A stretch of 64,000 nucleotides of DNA from Enterobacter cancerogenus (GCF_019047785.1 NZ_CP077290.1:2666001-2730000); one strand, 5' to 3'; shown: positions 1-14,979, counted from the stretch's first letter. Notes: a model not told the origin generated them from the sequence alone. A program made the numbers and translations.

Positions 1-1102
1 GCCAGTCCGGCGCATGTTTACTCAGCTCAATGACTTTGGCTTCGTCGATCTCCACGCCAAGGCCCGGCTTCGTTAACGGTTTAAAGAACCCGCCTTCCAT
101 GCAGAAGTCTTCTTTGTTCTTCACAAAATCGAGCAGTTCCGCGCCCTTGTTGTAATGAATGCCCATGCTCTGTTCCTGGAACACGGCATTACGGGAGACA
201 AAATCGACGTGCAGACAGGCCGCCAGCGCGACAGGCCCGAGCGGGCAGTGCGGGGCCAGCGCCACGTCGTAAGCTTCTGCCATACCGGCAATTTTGTAGC
301 ATTCGGTGATGCCGCCCGCATGAGAGAGGTCCGGCTGCAGGATCGCGATTCCGCCCGCTTCCAGCACACGTTTAAACTCGAAGCGTGAGAACATCCGTTC
401 GCCCGCCGCAATCGGAATGTGCGTCTGTTCCGCCAGCTTCGGATAGTATTCGGCCTGCTCGGCCAGCACCGGCTCTTCGATAAACAGCGGACGGTACGGC
501 TCCAGCTCTTTGATCAGCACTTTCGCCATCGGCGCGCTGACGCGGCCATGGAAGTCCAGCCCAAACTCAATGTCATTGCCGAAGGCTTCACGGATCTGCG
601 CCACGGTATTCACCGCCCGGTCTACCGCACGTGAATTGTCGATCACCCCCATCTCTTCACAGCCGTTGAGCTTGAAGGTGTCAAAACCAATGCTGCGCAG
701 TTGCTTGATACCGTCGATCACTTCCGCAGGACGGTCGCCGCCTACCCAGCTGTAGGCTTTAATTTTGTCGCGAACCAGGCCGCCCATCAGCTGCCAGACC
801 GGGGCGTTCAGCACTTTTCCTTTGATATCCCACAGCGCCTGGTCGATACCGGCGATGGCACTCATCAGAATGGGGCCACCGCGGTAGAAGCCCGCGCGAT
901 ACATCACCTGCCACAGGTCGTTAATGCGCGCCGGATCCTGACCAATCAGGTATTCACCCAGCTCGTGCACGGCAGCTTCCACGGTGCGGGCGCGGCCCTC
1001 AATCACCGGCTCGCCCCAGCCAACAACCCCTTCGTCGGTTTCGATTTTCAGGAACATCCAACGCGGCGGTAAACGGTACGTGGTGAGTTTGGTTATTTTC
1101 AT
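1..1102 (-). CDS. dgoD: D-galactonate dehydratase, 3' end beyond the window
   Basis: Dehydrates D-galactonate to 2-dehydro-3-deoxy-D-galactonate, the first step of galactonate catabolism. The frame reads [20 protein letters not shown] and stays open to base 1, giving about 367 of the usual 382 residues, so only the C-terminus is missing. It is an enolase-superfamily enzyme: the segments GLDFHGR, LFIEEP and LAPHCPLGP are the metal-binding and catalytic parts of the mandelate racemase-like barrel. Its ATG overlaps the dgoA stop codon as ATGA, which indicates translational coupling. It is the fourth gene of dgoRKAD; the transporter dgoT would be expected outside the window. Confidence 0.96.
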   Translation of the reverse strand, partial: MKITKLTTYRLPPRWMFLKIETDEGVVGWGEPVIEGRARTVEAAVHELGEYLIGQDPARINDLWQVMYRAGFYRGGPILMSAIAGIDQALWDIKGKVLNAPVWQLMGGLVRDKIKAYSWVGGDRPAEVIDGIKQLRSIGFDTFKLNGCEEMGVIDNSRAVDRAVNTVAQIREAFGNDIEFGLDFHGRVSAPMAKVLIKELEPYRPLFIEEPVLAEQAEYYPKLAEQTHIPIAAGERMFSRFEFKRVLEAGGIAILQPDLSHAGGITECYKIAGMAEAYDVALAPHCPLGPVALAACLHVDFVSRNAVFQEQSMGIHYNKGAELLDFVKNKEDFCMEGGFFKPLTKPGLGVEIDEAKVIELSKHAPDW

Positions 1103-1716
1103 TTCACTGCCTCTCGATACGCTTTCACAAATGCTGCTGCCTGCTGTGCGGTGCGCTCCACGCTCTGTCCGGCGCGATAAAGATCGCTACCCAGCCCGGC
1201 GCCTGCACAGCCAGCCTTTATCCACTGCGCCAAGTTTTCTGGCGTCACGCCGCCCACGGCCAGGACCGGTACGCTTGCGGGTAAGACCGCTTTCAGCGCT
1301 TTGATGTACTCCGGGCCAAAGGCCGATGACGGGAAAATTTTCAGCGCCTGCGCGCCCGCATCGAGAGCGGTAAAGGCTTCGGTTGCCGTTGCACATCCCG
1401 GGCAGACGGTCATGCCGTAGCCCACCGCGCGGCGGATCACCTCTGGGTTGATGTTGGGCGTGACGATAAGTTTGCAGCCCATTTTCGCCAGCCTGTCGAC
1501 CTGCTCCGGCTGTAGCACCGTGCCTGCGCCAATCAGCGCCTTATCACCAAACGCATCGACGACGGCCGGTATGCTTTTTTCCCACTCCGGGGAGTTGAGC
1601 GGGATTTCCACCGCGTCAAACCCGGCGTCAATCACCGCGCCTACGTGCACCAACGCCTCGCCGGGAGTGATGCCGCGCAATATCGCTATAAGGGGAAGGT
1701 TAGTTTGCCACTGCAT
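1099..1716 (-). CDS. dgoA: 2-dehydro-3-deoxy-6-phosphogalactonate aldolase
   Basis: Cleaves 2-dehydro-3-deoxy-6-phosphogalactonate to pyruvate and glyceraldehyde 3-phosphate, the last step of the pathway. The 205 residues match the KDPG/KDPGal class I aldolase family: [11 protein letters not shown] with the catalytic Glu/Arg region at the N-terminus, the Schiff-base lysine in [12 protein letters not shown], and the phosphate-binding VGGVTPEN and GAGLGSDLY segments. It overlaps dgoK by 17 nt and dgoD by 3 nt, so it lies inside a tightly coupled operon. Confidence 0.96.
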   Translation of the reverse strand: MQWQTNLPLIAILRGITPGEALVHVGAVIDAGFDAVEIPLNSPEWEKSIPAVVDAFGDKALIGAGTVLQPEQVDRLAKMGCKLIVTPNINPEVIRRAVGYGMTVCPGCATATEAFTALDAGAQALKIFPSSAFGPEYIKALKAVLPASVPVLAVGGVTPENLAQWIKAGCAGAGLGSDLYRAGQSVERTAQQAAAFVKAYREAVK

Positions 1717-2578
1717 GAGCGATGCTCCTTATTCCAGCCTGAAATGCCGTGTCGCCCTCTACCGCCGCCACGTCCCGACCCATGGCGTGAAACGCCTGGC
1801 GATACCGTGAGGTCAGCAATGAGCCTGCGACGAGAGTAATGGCCTGCTGCCCGGCGAAGCGTTCACTCAGGCTGGCGACTTCGGCGCCAATCAGCAGGCC
1901 GGACAGAAACTCGCTGACCTGCTCGCGCGGGAGTTGTCCCAGCACGTGCGAAGCGCGAACCTCAAAAAGCTGCGGCAAAACGGCAGGAGAAGCGATCCCG
2001 CGCTCAAGCCCGGCGGCAAACGCCTCCGGCGACGGGGCTTGCTCCGGCAATCCCGCACCTACCAGCGAATGCTTAAGCAGCAAATGGTGTAATTCGCCGG
2101 TCATCACGGTGCGAAAATCATGGATTGTGTCGGTATCGGCCTGCACCCACTTGCAGTGGGTACCGGGCATGACGTAGACAGAAGAAGGAGAAAGCGTGCG
2201 TGCGCCGAGCAGCTGCGTCTCTTCGCCGCGCATAACGTTGTGGTTATCGTCGCGAGAGACGCACAAGCCGGGAATAATCCAGATATTGTCGCCAACGGAC
2301 GTTAACTGCTCGCCAATGGATGAGAACGGGGCAGGCACCGGCAGATAGGGCGCAACCTTCCAGCCCACATTGCTGCCCACCATGCCTGCCATCACCACCG
2401 GCGTGGCGCCGTCGCGCCAGTTTTGTGTCACCTCTGCCAGCACCGCCTCGGGGGATTTACCATTCAGACGCGTAACGCCTGCTTCTGATTGCCTGCTCTC
2501 CAGGCACTGCTCGCCCTGGTACAGCCAGGCGCGCAGATTGGTCGATCCCCAGTCAATGGCGATGTAGCGAGATGTCAT
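1700..2578 (-). CDS. dgoK: 2-dehydro-3-deoxygalactonokinase
   Basis: Phosphorylates 2-dehydro-3-deoxygalactonate with ATP to give the DgoA substrate. The 292-residue length is normal for the family. The N-terminal IAIDWGSTNLRAW is the ASKHA phosphate-1 loop, and MPGTHCKWV and VAGSLLTSRY are later nucleotide and substrate segments. It overlaps dgoR by 4 nt (ATGA type) upstream and dgoA by 17 nt downstream. Confidence 0.95.
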   Translation of the reverse strand: MTSRYIAIDWGSTNLRAWLYQGEQCLESRQSEAGVTRLNGKSPEAVLAEVTQNWRDGATPVVMAGMVGSNVGWKVAPYLPVPAPFSSIGEQLTSVGDNIWIIPGLCVSRDDNHNVMRGEETQLLGARTLSPSSVYVMPGTHCKWVQADTDTIHDFRTVMTGELHHLLLKHSLVGAGLPEQAPSPEAFAAGLERGIASPAVLPQLFEVRASHVLGQLPREQVSEFLSGLLIGAEVASLSERFAGQQAITLVAGSLLTSRYRQAFHAMGRDVAAVEGDTAFQAGIRSIAHAVAN

Positions 2579-3264
2579 GTGATTTCCTTTAACCTTCGTG
2601 TCGAGCTGGCGATCATCGTGAGCGCCGCCTGCTCTGCCGCATCGCCGTCCTGATGCCGTATCGCATCGAACAGCGCTTTATGTTCCTGGAGCGTTTTCGG
2701 CATGTTGGCCTCATCACCCATCCAGGTACGTTCAAATACCGCACGCTGTAGCGAGCTGATTGCCACGCTAAGCTGCTGCAGCACCGGGTTATGCACCGAC
2801 TGGAGTACCGCCTCGTGGTAGCGAATATCCGCTTCGTTGAAGGCGTCCCGGTTCTGGTTGTTGGCGATCATGTCGTTCAGGGCCGACTCAATCTGCGCCA
2901 GGTCGCCCGACGTGGCGCGTTCCGCCGCCCAGCGGGCTATCGCCGGTTCCACGAGGTTTCGTACCTCGCTCATCGCGCCGATAAGCCGCGGGTCGTAGTC
3001 GTTTTCCAGCACCCACTGCAGAACATCGGTATCGAGGTAGTTCCACTGATTGCGCGGAGCAACAAACGCGCCGCGATAACGCTTCATTTCAATCAGCCGT
3101 TTCGCCATCAGCGAACGGAACACTTCCCGGATGATGTTGCGCGAGGTTTCAAACTCCTCACACAGTTCCGCCTCGGCAGGCAGCGGTGAACCTGGAACAT
3201 ATTTGCCGCCCACAATCTGGGTGCCCAGCGTGATAACAATGCGATCGGTTTTATTGAGAGTCAT
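2575..3264 (-). CDS. dgoR: GntR/FadR-family repressor of galactonate genes
   Basis: Transcription factor of the FadR subgroup of GntR regulators; in E. coli DgoR represses the dgo operon and is relieved by galactonate. The 229 residues show an N-terminal winged helix (PLPAEAELCEEFETSRNIIREV, residues about 27-48) followed by an all-helical FCD ligand domain with the metal-site pattern AEVRNLVEP...HEAVL...HKALFDAI. It is the first gene of the leftward operon. Two matching palindromes lie about 110-130 bp upstream of its start, which fits autoregulation. Confidence 0.95.
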   Translation of the reverse strand: MTLNKTDRIVITLGTQIVGGKYVPGSPLPAEAELCEEFETSRNIIREVFRSLMAKRLIEMKRYRGAFVAPRNQWNYLDTDVLQWVLENDYDPRLIGAMSEVRNLVEPAIARWAAERATSGDLAQIESALNDMIANNQNRDAFNEADIRYHEAVLQSVHNPVLQQLSVAISSLQRAVFERTWMGDEANMPKTLQEHKALFDAIRHQDGDAAEQAALTMIASSTRRLKEIT

Positions 3265-3372
3265 GGAGAGTCCTTATGCTCTTTGTGTCCATCCCTACTT
3301 TACCGCGACCGCTGAATTTCGCCTCACTTTTGCAGTACAAACGTGATGCTGTTCGTCATGCCTGTAGCCGTA

Positions 3373-3404
3373 ATGTAGTACAATCATTAAATGTTGTACT
3401 ACAA
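3373..3404. promoter_or_regulatory. Tandem candidate DgoR operators
   Basis: Two near-identical 11-bp palindromes: ATGTAGTACAA at 3373-3383 and TTGTACTACAA at 3394-3404. The second is perfect around its central base. Centres are 21 bp apart, two helical turns, so two dimers would bind the same DNA face. The TTGTA-N-TACAA form is what is expected for a FadR-type GntR protein and agrees with the operator described for E. coli DgoR. Assignment to DgoR is inferred from position upstream of dgoR. Confidence 0.75.
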
Positions 3405-3442
3405 TCCAGATCACAAAAAGAACAACTCAATAAATTGAAGGC

Positions 3443-3472
3443 AAAAAAAAGCCCCGGTTGATAACCAGGGCC
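3443..3472 (-). terminator. Intrinsic terminator of yidA
   Basis: Read on the minus strand, GGCCCTGGTT loop AACCGGGGC is followed by a run of eight T. It begins about 17 nt after the yidA stop and separates yidA transcription from the dgo promoter region. Confidence 0.85.
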
Positions 3473-3489
3473 GATGTGTTTAACAAAGC

Positions 3490-4302
3490 TTAGTTCAGGA
3501 CAAACTTCTCGATCGCGTAGGCAGCGCCGTCTTCCAGGTTGGATTTGGTCACGAAGTTGGCCACTTCTTTCACCGATGGGATCGCGTTATCCATCGCTAC
3601 CCCCATGCCCGCGTATTCGATCATCGCGATATCGTTTTCCTGATCGCCCAGGGACATGATCTCTTCAGGCTTGATGCCCAGCGCATCGGCCAGCGATTTC
3701 ACGCCAGTGCCCTTATTGACGCGTTTATCGAGGATTTCGAGGAAGTACGGCGCGCTTTTCAGCACGGTGTATTTCTCTTTGACCTCCGCCGGGATGCGTG
3801 CGATGGCTTTATCAAGAATCGCTGGCTCATCAATCATCATGACCTTCAGGAACTGCGTGGCCGGGTCCATGTTCTCTGCTTCGCAGAACACCAGCGGAAT
3901 GGTAGCGACATAGGATTCATGCACGGTGTAGTAGCTGATATCGCGGTTGGCGGTATACAGCGTATTGCGATCGAGTGCGTGGAAGTGTGAACCCACTTCG
4001 CGGGAGAGCTTTTCCAGGAACCGGTAATCATCATAGCTCAGCGCGGTTTGCGCCACCGTGCTGCCATCGGCCGCTTTCTGCACCAGCGCACCGTTATAGG
4101 TGATGCAGTAATCGCCCGGCTGGTTCATATGCAGTTCTTTCAGGTAGCTGTGCACACCCGCATATGGCCGGCCAGTGGTCAGTACCACGTTCACGCCTTT
4201 TGCGCGCGCGGCGGCAATCGCGTTTTTAACGGCTGGAGAGATAGTGTGGTCTGGCAGCAGCAGCGTGCCGTCCATATCAATTGCAATGAGTTTGATGGCC
4301 AT
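3490..4302 (-). CDS. yidA: HAD-family sugar phosphatase YidA
   Basis: Cof-type (IIB cap) haloacid dehalogenase phosphatase, acting on phosphorylated sugars in vitro in E. coli. It has 270 residues, the usual length. Motif I is IAIDMDGTLL (nucleophile Asp9, Asp11), motif II is VLTTGRP near residue 41, and motif IV is MSLGDQENDIAMI near residue 215. It is transcribed alone with its own terminator, downstream of gyrB on the same strand. The physiological substrate is uncertain. Confidence 0.95.
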   Translation of the reverse strand: MAIKLIAIDMDGTLLLPDHTISPAVKNAIAAARAKGVNVVLTTGRPYAGVHSYLKELHMNQPGDYCITYNGALVQKAADGSTVAQTALSYDDYRFLEKLSREVGSHFHALDRNTLYTANRDISYYTVHESYVATIPLVFCEAENMDPATQFLKVMMIDEPAILDKAIARIPAEVKEKYTVLKSAPYFLEILDKRVNKGTGVKSLADALGIKPEEIMSLGDQENDIAMIEYAGMGVAMDNAIPSVKEVANFVTKSNLEDGAAYAIEKFVLN

Positions 4303-4414
4303 GAGATCCCCGGATTGAATGAGTCTGCACTCATGCTAACGCGATTCCGCTCAAAAAACACGGTAAGAAAGGGGATTGGGTGTGAGGGGGGGATTCCTCT
4401 TTTGCACAGGTTTA

Positions 4415-4490
4415 CCCTCACCCTAACCCTCTCCCACAGGGAGAGGGAACCGTGCACCCTCTCCCTGTGGGAGAGGGCTGGGGTGAGGGG
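4415..4490. repeat. Palindromic CCCTCTCCC-type repeat, two copies head to head
   Basis: CCCTCACCCTAACCCTCTCC followed by CACAGGGAGAGGG, then a second CCCTCTCCC...GGGAGAGGG unit ending CTGGGGTGAGGGG. Both units can form strong hairpins. A relative lies at 20942-20988. It sits just after the gyrB stop and may act as a 3' end structure for that mRNA. Confidence 0.85.
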
Positions 4491-4497
4491 GGATTAC

Positions 4498-8010
<3,513 letters not shown>

Positions 8011-8011
<1 letters not shown>

Positions 8012-9111
8012 TACAGTCTCATTGGCATAACAACATAAGCCGCGCTTTGGCTGGCCGCATCTTCAATCTGTACGCTCGACACGGAGTCGGTCAGCAGAAT
8101 GCGAACGTTCTCGCACTTCAGCGCATTCAGCACGTCCAGCACGTAGCTGACGTTAAAGCCGATTTCCATCTCAGCCCCGGCGTAGGTGACGTCCAGAATC
8201 TCTTCTGCTTCTTCCTGCTCCGGGTTGTTGGCGGTGATTTTAATCTGGTTTTCGCTCACATACAGACGCACGCCGCGGAACTTCTCGTTAGAGAGGATGG
8301 CCGCACGCGCGAACGCCTGCTTGAGGATATCGCAGCCCGCTTCCAGCGTTTTGTCCGGGTTCTTCGGCAATACGCGGCGATAATCCGGGAAACGACCGTC
8401 AACCAGCTTCGAGGTGAAGACAAAATCACCCACGTGTGCGCGGATGTTGTTGCTGCCGATCTGCACGCGCAGCGGGGTTTCGCCGCCGTCGAGCATACGC
8501 ATCAGCTCAATCACGCCTTTACGCGGCACGATCACCGAATGGTTTGGCAGTGAATCGCCAATCGGCATGGAGCAGACCGCCAGACGGTGTCCGTCGGTGG
8601 CGACGGTACGCAGCTCTTCGCCTTCGGTTTCGAACAGCATGCCGTTTAAGTAGTAGCGAACGTCCTGATGGGCCATGGAGAACTGCGTGGCTTCAATCAG
8701 ACGCTTCATCGTTGCCTGCGGCAGGGTGAATTCAACTTCGCTCTGCCAGTCGTCCAGGTTTGGGAAGTCCGCAGCGGGCAGGGTGGAGAGCGAGAAACGA
8801 CTGCGGCCAGAGCGCACCAGTATGCGGTCGCCCTCCAGCTGCACGGCGATTTCAGCGCCTTCCGGCAGGCCGCGGCAGATATCGAAGAATTTACGTGCCG
8901 GAACAGTGGTCGCGCCCGCGTTATGCGGCTGAGTCAGCGTAACGCGCGCGATCATTTCCATTTCCAGGTCCGTGCCGGTCAGCGACAGCGTACCGTCCGC
9001 GACCTGAAGCAGCAGGTTTCCAAGGATAGGCAGCGTTGGGCGACCACCTAATGGGCCACTCACCTGTTGCAGCGGTTTTAATAAATGTTCACGTTCAACG
9101 GTAAATTTCAT
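8011..9111 (-). CDS. dnaN: DNA polymerase III sliding clamp (beta)
   Basis: Homodimeric ring clamp that tethers DNA polymerases to the template. It has 366 residues, the standard length, with three successive clamp folds and the conserved C-terminus [10 protein letters not shown] that forms part of the hydrophobic pocket for clamp-binding motifs. It starts 4 nt after the dnaA stop, so the two are cotranscribed. Confidence 0.98.
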
Positions 9112-9115
9112 AGCG

Positions 9116-10513
9116 TCACGATGATAGAGTTCTGATTAAATTGGAAAAATCTTCTTTTATGTCGTGGCTTTCTTCACGCAACTGCTCAATCTTGCGGCAG
9201 GCGTGCAGCACGGTCGTGTGGTCACGGCCACCAAACGCATCGCCGATCTCCGGCAGACTGTGGTTGGTTAACTCTTTTGCCAGCGCCATCGCCATCTGAC
9301 GCGGACGCGCCACCGATCGGGAACGACGTTTAGACAGCAAATCTGCCACTTTGATTTTGTAATACTCGGCCACCGTCTTCTGAATATTATCGATGGTGAC
9401 GAGTTTTTCCTGCAAGGCCAGCAGATCGCGCAGCGCTTCACGCACGAAATCGATGGTGATAGCGCGGCCGGTAAAGTTGGCATTAGCGATGACGCGGTTC
9501 AGTGCCCCTTCCAGCTCGCGCACGTTGGAGCGCAGGCGCTTGGCAATAAAGAAGGCCACTTCGCCCGGCAGACGAATGTCGTTCTCGTCCGCTTTTTTCA
9601 TCAGGATCGCGACGCGGGTTTCCAGCTCGGGCGGTTCGATCGCCACGGTCAGGCCCCAGCCGAAGCGGGATTTCAGACGATCTTCAACGCCGTTGATCTC
9701 TTTGGGATAACGATCCGAGGTCAAAATGATCTGCTGATTACCTTCCAGCAGTGCGTTGAAGGTGTGGAAAAACTCTTCCTGGGATCGTTCTTTATTGGCG
9801 AAGAACTGAATGTCATCGATAAGCAGGGCATCAACGGAACGGTAGTAGCGTTTAAACTCTTCGATCGCATTGTTTTGCAGGGCTTTTACCATGTCCTGAA
9901 CGAAGCGCTCGGAGTGCATATACACCACTTTCGCATTGGGCTTGCGCGCCACGATGCCGTTGCCGACAGCGTGCAGAAGGTGCGTTTTACCCAGACCCGT
10001 GCCGCCGTAGAGAAACAGCGGGTTATAGGCGCCGCCAGGGTTGTCTGCTACCTGCCGTGCCGCAGCGCGCGCCAGCTGGTTTGATTTACCTTCAACGAAG
10101 TTATCAAACGTATGCTTCACGTTCACGTTAGAGCGGTAGGTCTGCTCGGCCGGGGCGGGAACATTGTCCCAGCCCGAACGGGTCGAAGGGAGAACGCGCG
10201 GTGCCGGGGCGGGAGTCACCTGAGCAGGTGCCGCAACATTGACGGTTTCGCGAACGGTTTGGGTAACCGGTTTTGTCCCCACTTCAAAGCGCAGCTGTGG
10301 GACATCAGAGCCGCAGAAATCATTCAGCAAGCCGTTGATGTTGTTCAGGTACTTATCTCTTACCCAATCGAGCACGAAACGGTTTGGCGCGTACAAAGCC
10401 AGCGTGTTATCGCTCAGTTCCGCCTGCAACGGGCGGATCCACATACTGAATTCTGTGGCTGGTAACTCATCCTGCAATCGGGCAAGACATTGCTGCCAAA
10501 GCGAAAGTGACAC
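9116..10513 (-). CDS. dnaA: Chromosomal replication initiator DnaA
   Basis: AAA+ initiator that binds DnaA boxes in oriC and melts the unwinding element. I choose the GTG at 10513, giving [13 protein letters not shown] (465 residues), because it corresponds to the E. coli start and has GTGGAG upstream; an in-frame GTG four codons earlier (10525) is the alternative. Domain I is residues 1-90, domain II is a variable Pro/Ala linker about two residues shorter than in E. coli, domain III has Walker [10 protein letters not shown] near residue 170 and LLIDDIQFF, and domain IV has the signature [17 protein letters not shown] DnaA box lies in its promoter. Confidence 0.98.
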   Translation of the reverse strand: MSLSLWQQCLARLQDELPATEFSMWIRPLQAELSDNTLALYAPNRFVLDWVRDKYLNNINGLLNDFCGSDVPQLRFEVGTKPVTQTVRETVNVAAPAQVTPAPAPRVLPSTRSGWDNVPAPAEQTYRSNVNVKHTFDNFVEGKSNQLARAAARQVADNPGGAYNPLFLYGGTGLGKTHLLHAVGNGIVARKPNAKVVYMHSERFVQDMVKALQNNAIEEFKRYYRSVDALLIDDIQFFANKERSQEEFFHTFNALLEGNQQIILTSDRYPKEINGVEDRLKSRFGWGLTVAIEPPELETRVAILMKKADENDIRLPGEVAFFIAKRLRSNVRELEGALNRVIANANFTGRAITIDFVREALRDLLALQEKLVTIDNIQKTVAEYYKIKVADLLSKRRSRSVARPRQMAMALAKELTNHSLPEIGDAFGGRDHTTVLHACRKIEQLREESHDIKEDFSNLIRTLSS

Positions 10514-11253
<740 letters not shown>

Positions 11254-11269
11254 TAAAGCTAACCCCTGA

Positions 11270-11629
11270 GTGGTTAAGCTAGCATTTCCCAGGGAGTTAC
11301 GTTTGTTAACTCCCACTCATTTCACTTTCGTCTTCCAGCAGCCACAACGGGCTGGCACGCCGCAAATCACCATCCTCGGCCGCCAAAATTCGCTGGGGCA
11401 TCCCCGCATCGGTCTCACTGTCGCCAAGAAAAACGTTAAGCGTGCGCATGAACGCAATCGGATTAAACGTCTGACGCGTGAAAGCTTCCGTTTACGTCAA
11501 CACGAACTGCCTTCTATGGATTTCGTGGTGGTGGCTAAAAAAGGGGTTGCCGACCTCGATAACCGTGCTCTCTCGGAAGCGTTGGAAAAATTATGGCGCC
11601 GCCATTGTCGCCTGGCTCGCGGGTCCTGA
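11270..11629 (+). CDS. rnpA: Ribonuclease P protein component
   Basis: Basic protein that binds the RNase P RNA and helps 5' processing of pre-tRNA. It has 119 residues with a GTG start ([13 protein letters not shown]) that agrees with E. coli, and the RNR motif in [15 protein letters not shown] (62-71). It lies 16 nt after rpmH, and its 3' end overlaps yidD by 37 nt in another frame. Confidence 0.97.
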
Positions 11630-11850
11630 TAGCCCTTATAAGGGTCTATCAGCGCCTGATTAGTCCGCTACTCGGGCCGCACTGCCGTTTCACACCGACG
11701 TGCTCAAGCTACGGAATTGAGGCCTTGCGCAGGTTTGGAGTGATAAAAGGCAGTTGGTTGACGGTGAAACGCGTATTAAAATGCCACCCTTTACACCCCG
11801 GTGGAGACGACCCCGTCCCCCCAGGACCATTTGATACCAGAGAACACTAA
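11593..11850 (+). CDS. yidD: Membrane protein insertion efficiency factor YidD
   Basis: Small (85 residues) amphipathic membrane-associated protein that helps YidC-dependent insertion. It contains the family block [19 protein letters not shown] with three Cys residues conserved in the family and the tail [10 protein letters not shown]. The start lies inside rnpA, an overlap conserved in enterobacteria; the stop is 2 nt before yidC. Confidence 0.96.
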
Positions 11851-11852
11851 CG

Positions 11853-13496
11853 ATGGATTCGCAACGCAATCTTCTTATCATCGCTTTGTTGTTCGTGTCT
11901 TTCATGATCTGGCAGGCTTGGGAGCAGGATAAAAATCCTCAACCTCAGCAGCAGACCACGCAGACCACGACCACCGCAGCGGGTAGCGCCGCCGACCAGG
12001 GCGTACCGGCCAGTGGCCAGGGGAAACAGATTACGGTTAAGACCGATGTGCTTGAGCTGACTATCAACACCCGTGGTGGTGATGTTGAGCAGGCGCTGCT
12101 GTTGACCTACCCGAAAGAGCTGAAGTCTACTGAACCGTTCCAGTTACTGGAAACCACGCCTGAGTTTATCTACCAGGCTCAAAGCGGCCTGACCGGTCGT
12201 GATGGCCCGGATAACCCGGCTAACGGTGCGCGTCCGCTGTATAACGTCGACAGTGATACCTTTGTCCTGGCTGATGGTCAGAACGAAATCGCCATCCCGA
12301 TGACCTATACTGACGCGGCAGGCAACACCTTCACCAAAACCTTCACCCTGAAACGCGGTGAATATGCGGTGAACGTGGGCTACAGCGTACAGAACGCCGG
12401 TGAAAAACCGCTGGAACTGTCGACCTTTGGTCAGCTGAAGCAGTCCATCAATCTGCCGTCTCACCGTGACACCGGAAGCAGCAACTTTGCGCTGCATACC
12501 TTCCGTGGCGCGGCGTACTCCACGCCAGATACCAAGTATGAGAAATACAAATTCGACACCATTGCCGATAACGAAAACCTGAACGTCAGTTCTAAAGGCG
12601 GCTGGGTAGCGATGCTGCAGCAGTATTTCGCGACGGCGTGGGTACCGAATAACGACGGCACCAACAACTTCTACACCGCGAACCTCGGCAACGGTATTGC
12701 AGCCATCGGCTACAAATCTCAGCCGGTTCTGGTTCAGCCGGGTCAAACCGGTAAGCTGGCAAGCACCCTGTGGGTCGGCCCGGAAATCCAGGACAAAATG
12801 GCTGCCGTGGCACCGCACCTGGATCTGACCGTCGATTACGGTTGGTTGTGGTTCATCTCTCAGCCGCTGTTTAAGCTGCTGAAGTTTATCCACAGCTTCC
12901 TGGGCAACTGGGGCTTCTCGATCATCGTTATCACCTTCATCGTTCGTGGCATCATGTACCCGCTGACTAAAGCGCAGTACACCTCCATGGCGAAGATGCG
13001 TATGCTGCAGCCGAAGATTGCGGCGATGCGTGAGCGTCTGGGCGATGACAAACAGCGTCAGAGCCAGGAGATGATGGCCCTGTACAAAGCAGAGAAAGTG
13101 AACCCGCTGGGCGGCTGCTTCCCGCTGCTGATTCAGATGCCAATCTTCCTTGCGCTGTACTACATGCTGATGGGTTCCGTTGAACTGCGCCACGCGCCGT
13201 TCGCTCTGTGGATCCATGACCTGTCTGCACAGGACCCGTACTACATCCTGCCGATCCTGATGGGCGTAACGATGTTCTTCATCCAGAAGATGTCGCCGAC
13301 CACCGTGACCGACCCGATGCAGCAGAAGATCATGACCTTTATGCCGGTCATCTTCACCGTGTTCTTCCTGTGGTTCCCGTCAGGTCTGGTGCTGTACTAT
13401 ATCGTCAGCAACCTGGTGACCATCATCCAGCAGCAGCTGATTTACCGTGGTCTGGAAAAACGTGGCCTGCATAGCCGCGAAAAGAAAAAGTCCTGA
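11853..13496 (+). CDS. yidC: Membrane protein insertase YidC
   Basis: Inner-membrane insertase acting alone or with SecYEG. The 547 residues have an N-terminal transmembrane anchor ([17 protein letters not shown]), a Gln/Thr-rich linker, a large periplasmic beta domain (about 60-340), then five core membrane helices with the conserved [17 protein letters not shown] cytoplasmic loop containing the catalytic-groove region. It ends with the basic tail HSREKKKS. It lies 2 nt after yidD and is followed by a REP element and a strong terminator. Confidence 0.98.
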   Translation: MDSQRNLLIIALLFVSFMIWQAWEQDKNPQPQQQTTQTTTTAAGSAADQGVPASGQGKQITVKTDVLELTINTRGGDVEQALLLTYPKELKSTEPFQLLETTPEFIYQAQSGLTGRDGPDNPANGARPLYNVDSDTFVLADGQNEIAIPMTYTDAAGNTFTKTFTLKRGEYAVNVGYSVQNAGEKPLELSTFGQLKQSINLPSHRDTGSSNFALHTFRGAAYSTPDTKYEKYKFDTIADNENLNVSSKGGWVAMLQQYFATAWVPNNDGTNNFYTANLGNGIAAIGYKSQPVLVQPGQTGKLASTLWVGPEIQDKMAAVAPHLDLTVDYGWLWFISQPLFKLLKFIHSFLGNWGFSIIVITFIVRGIMYPLTKAQYTSMAKMRMLQPKIAAMRERLGDDKQRQSQEMMALYKAEKVNPLGGCFPLLIQMPIFLALYYMLMGSVELRHAPFALWIHDLSAQDPYYILPILMGVTMFFIQKMSPTTVTDPMQQKIMTFMPVIFTVFFLWFPSGLVLYYIVSNLVTIIQQQLIYRGLEKRGLHSREKKKS

Positions 13497-13503
13497 TTCG
13501 GTT

Positions 13504-13535
13504 GTAGGCCGGATAAGGCGAAGCCGCCATCCGGC
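13504..13535. repeat. REP palindrome after yidC
   Basis: GTAGGCCGGATAAGGCG...CGCCATCCGGC, a typical enterobacterial REP unit that can fold into an imperfect hairpin. It is single, and followed at once by the yidC terminator. Confidence 0.85.
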
Positions 13536-13550
13536 AAACGGAACGAAAAC

Positions 13551-13578
13551 AAAAGGCGGTCACATGACCGCCTTTTTT
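13551..13578 (+). terminator. Intrinsic terminator after yidC
   Basis: AAAAGGCGGTCA / TGACCGCCTTTT, a 12-bp inverted repeat followed by further T residues. It ends the rpmH-yidC transcription unit 24 bp before the mnmE start. The A-rich 5' side could let it work in both directions. Confidence 0.9.
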
Positions 13579-13602
13579 ATTGCAACAAAATAGAGACCAA
13601 CC

Positions 13603-14967
13603 ATGAGCCATAACGACACTATCGTCGCCCAGGCAACCCCACCGGGACGCGGTGGTGTAGGCATTCTGCGTATCTCCGGCCTGAAGGCGCGTGAGGTAGC
13701 CGAAGCGGTGCTGGGTAAGCTGCCAAAGCCGCGCTACGCTGATTATCTTCCGTTTAAAGACAGTGACGGCACGCCGCTGGATCAGGGCATTGCGCTGTGG
13801 TTCCCCGGCCCGAACTCCTTTACCGGGGAAGATGTGCTTGAGCTACAGGGCCACGGCGGCCCGGTGATCCTCGACCTGCTGTTAAAACGTATTCTGACCT
13901 TGCCGGGCCTGCGCATTGCGAAGCCGGGCGAGTTCTCCGAGCGCGCCTTTCTGAACGACAAGCTTGATCTGGCCCAGGCCGAGGCGATTGCCGACCTGAT
14001 TGACGCCAGCTCTGAACAGGCGGCCCGCTCTGCGCTGAACTCCCTTCAGGGGGCGTTTTCCGCGCGCGTGAACCACCTTGTGGAAGCCCTGACGCACCTC
14101 AGGATCTACGTCGAAGCGGCCATCGACTTCCCGGATGAGGAGATCGACTTCCTCTCTGACGGCAAAATCGAAGCCCAGCTTAACGAGGTGATGAAGGATC
14201 TCGACGCGGTACGCGCCGAAGCACGTCAGGGCAGCCTGCTGCGTGAAGGGATGAAGGTGGTCATCGCCGGACGCCCCAACGCCGGCAAATCGAGCCTGCT
14301 GAACGCCCTGGCGGGCCGTGAAGCGGCGATCGTCACCGACATCGCCGGCACCACCCGCGACGTGCTCCGCGAGCATATCCACATCGACGGCATGCCGCTG
14401 CACATCATCGATACGGCGGGTCTGCGCGACGCCAGCGATGAGGTCGAACGAATTGGTATCGAACGCGCCTGGCAGGAGATCGAGCAGGCCGACCGCGTGC
14501 TGTTTATGGTGGATGGCACCACCACCGACGCCGTTGACCCGGCGGATATCTGGCCGGACTTTATCGCCCGCCTGCCTGCCAAACTGCCGATCACCGTAGT
14601 GCGTAACAAAGCGGATGTTACCGGCGAAACGCTGGGCATCAGTGATGTAAATGGTCACTCACTTATTCGTCTGTCGGCACGTACCGGCGAAGGCGTGGAC
14701 GACCTGCGCAACCATCTCAAGCAGAGCATGGGCTTTGATACCAGCATGGAAGGCGGCTTCCTGGCACGTCGTCGTCACCTGCAGGCGCTGGAAGAGGCGG
14801 CCAATCACCTTGTTCAGGGTAAAGCGCAGCTGATCGGCGCGTGGGCAGGAGAACTGCTGGCAGAGGAGTTGCGTCTGGCGCAGCAGAACCTGAGCGAAAT
14901 CACCGGGGAGTTCACGTCGGACGATCTGCTGGGAAGGATTTTCTCGAGCTTCTGTATTGGTAAGTAA
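13603..14967 (+). CDS. mnmE: tRNA modification GTPase MnmE
   Basis: Forms a complex with MnmG to make the 5-carboxymethylaminomethyl group on wobble uridine of certain tRNAs. It has 454 residues: an N-terminal tetrahydrofolate-binding domain (1-118), a helical domain, and an inserted G domain with G1 GRPNAGKS (223-230), G2 region DIAGTTRD (246-253), G3 DTAG and G4 NKAD. The C-terminal CIGK motif (Cys451) is present. Its partner mnmG lies at 45.5-47.4 kb in this window. Confidence 0.98.
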   Translation: MSHNDTIVAQATPPGRGGVGILRISGLKAREVAEAVLGKLPKPRYADYLPFKDSDGTPLDQGIALWFPGPNSFTGEDVLELQGHGGPVILDLLLKRILTLPGLRIAKPGEFSERAFLNDKLDLAQAEAIADLIDASSEQAARSALNSLQGAFSARVNHLVEALTHLRIYVEAAIDFPDEEIDFLSDGKIEAQLNEVMKDLDAVRAEARQGSLLREGMKVVIAGRPNAGKSSLLNALAGREAAIVTDIAGTTRDVLREHIHIDGMPLHIIDTAGLRDASDEVERIGIERAWQEIEQADRVLFMVDGTTTDAVDPADIWPDFIARLPAKLPITVVRNKADVTGETLGISDVNGHSLIRLSARTGEGVDDLRNHLKQSMGFDTSMEGGFLARRRHLQALEEAANHLVQGKAQLIGAWAGELLAEELRLAQQNLSEITGEFTSDDLLGRIFSSFCIGK

Positions 14968-14979
14968 CTCTCGCTAACT

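Noticed and set aside
12144..13217. 357-codon minus-strand frame
   Set aside because: Antisense to yidC with no coding signals.
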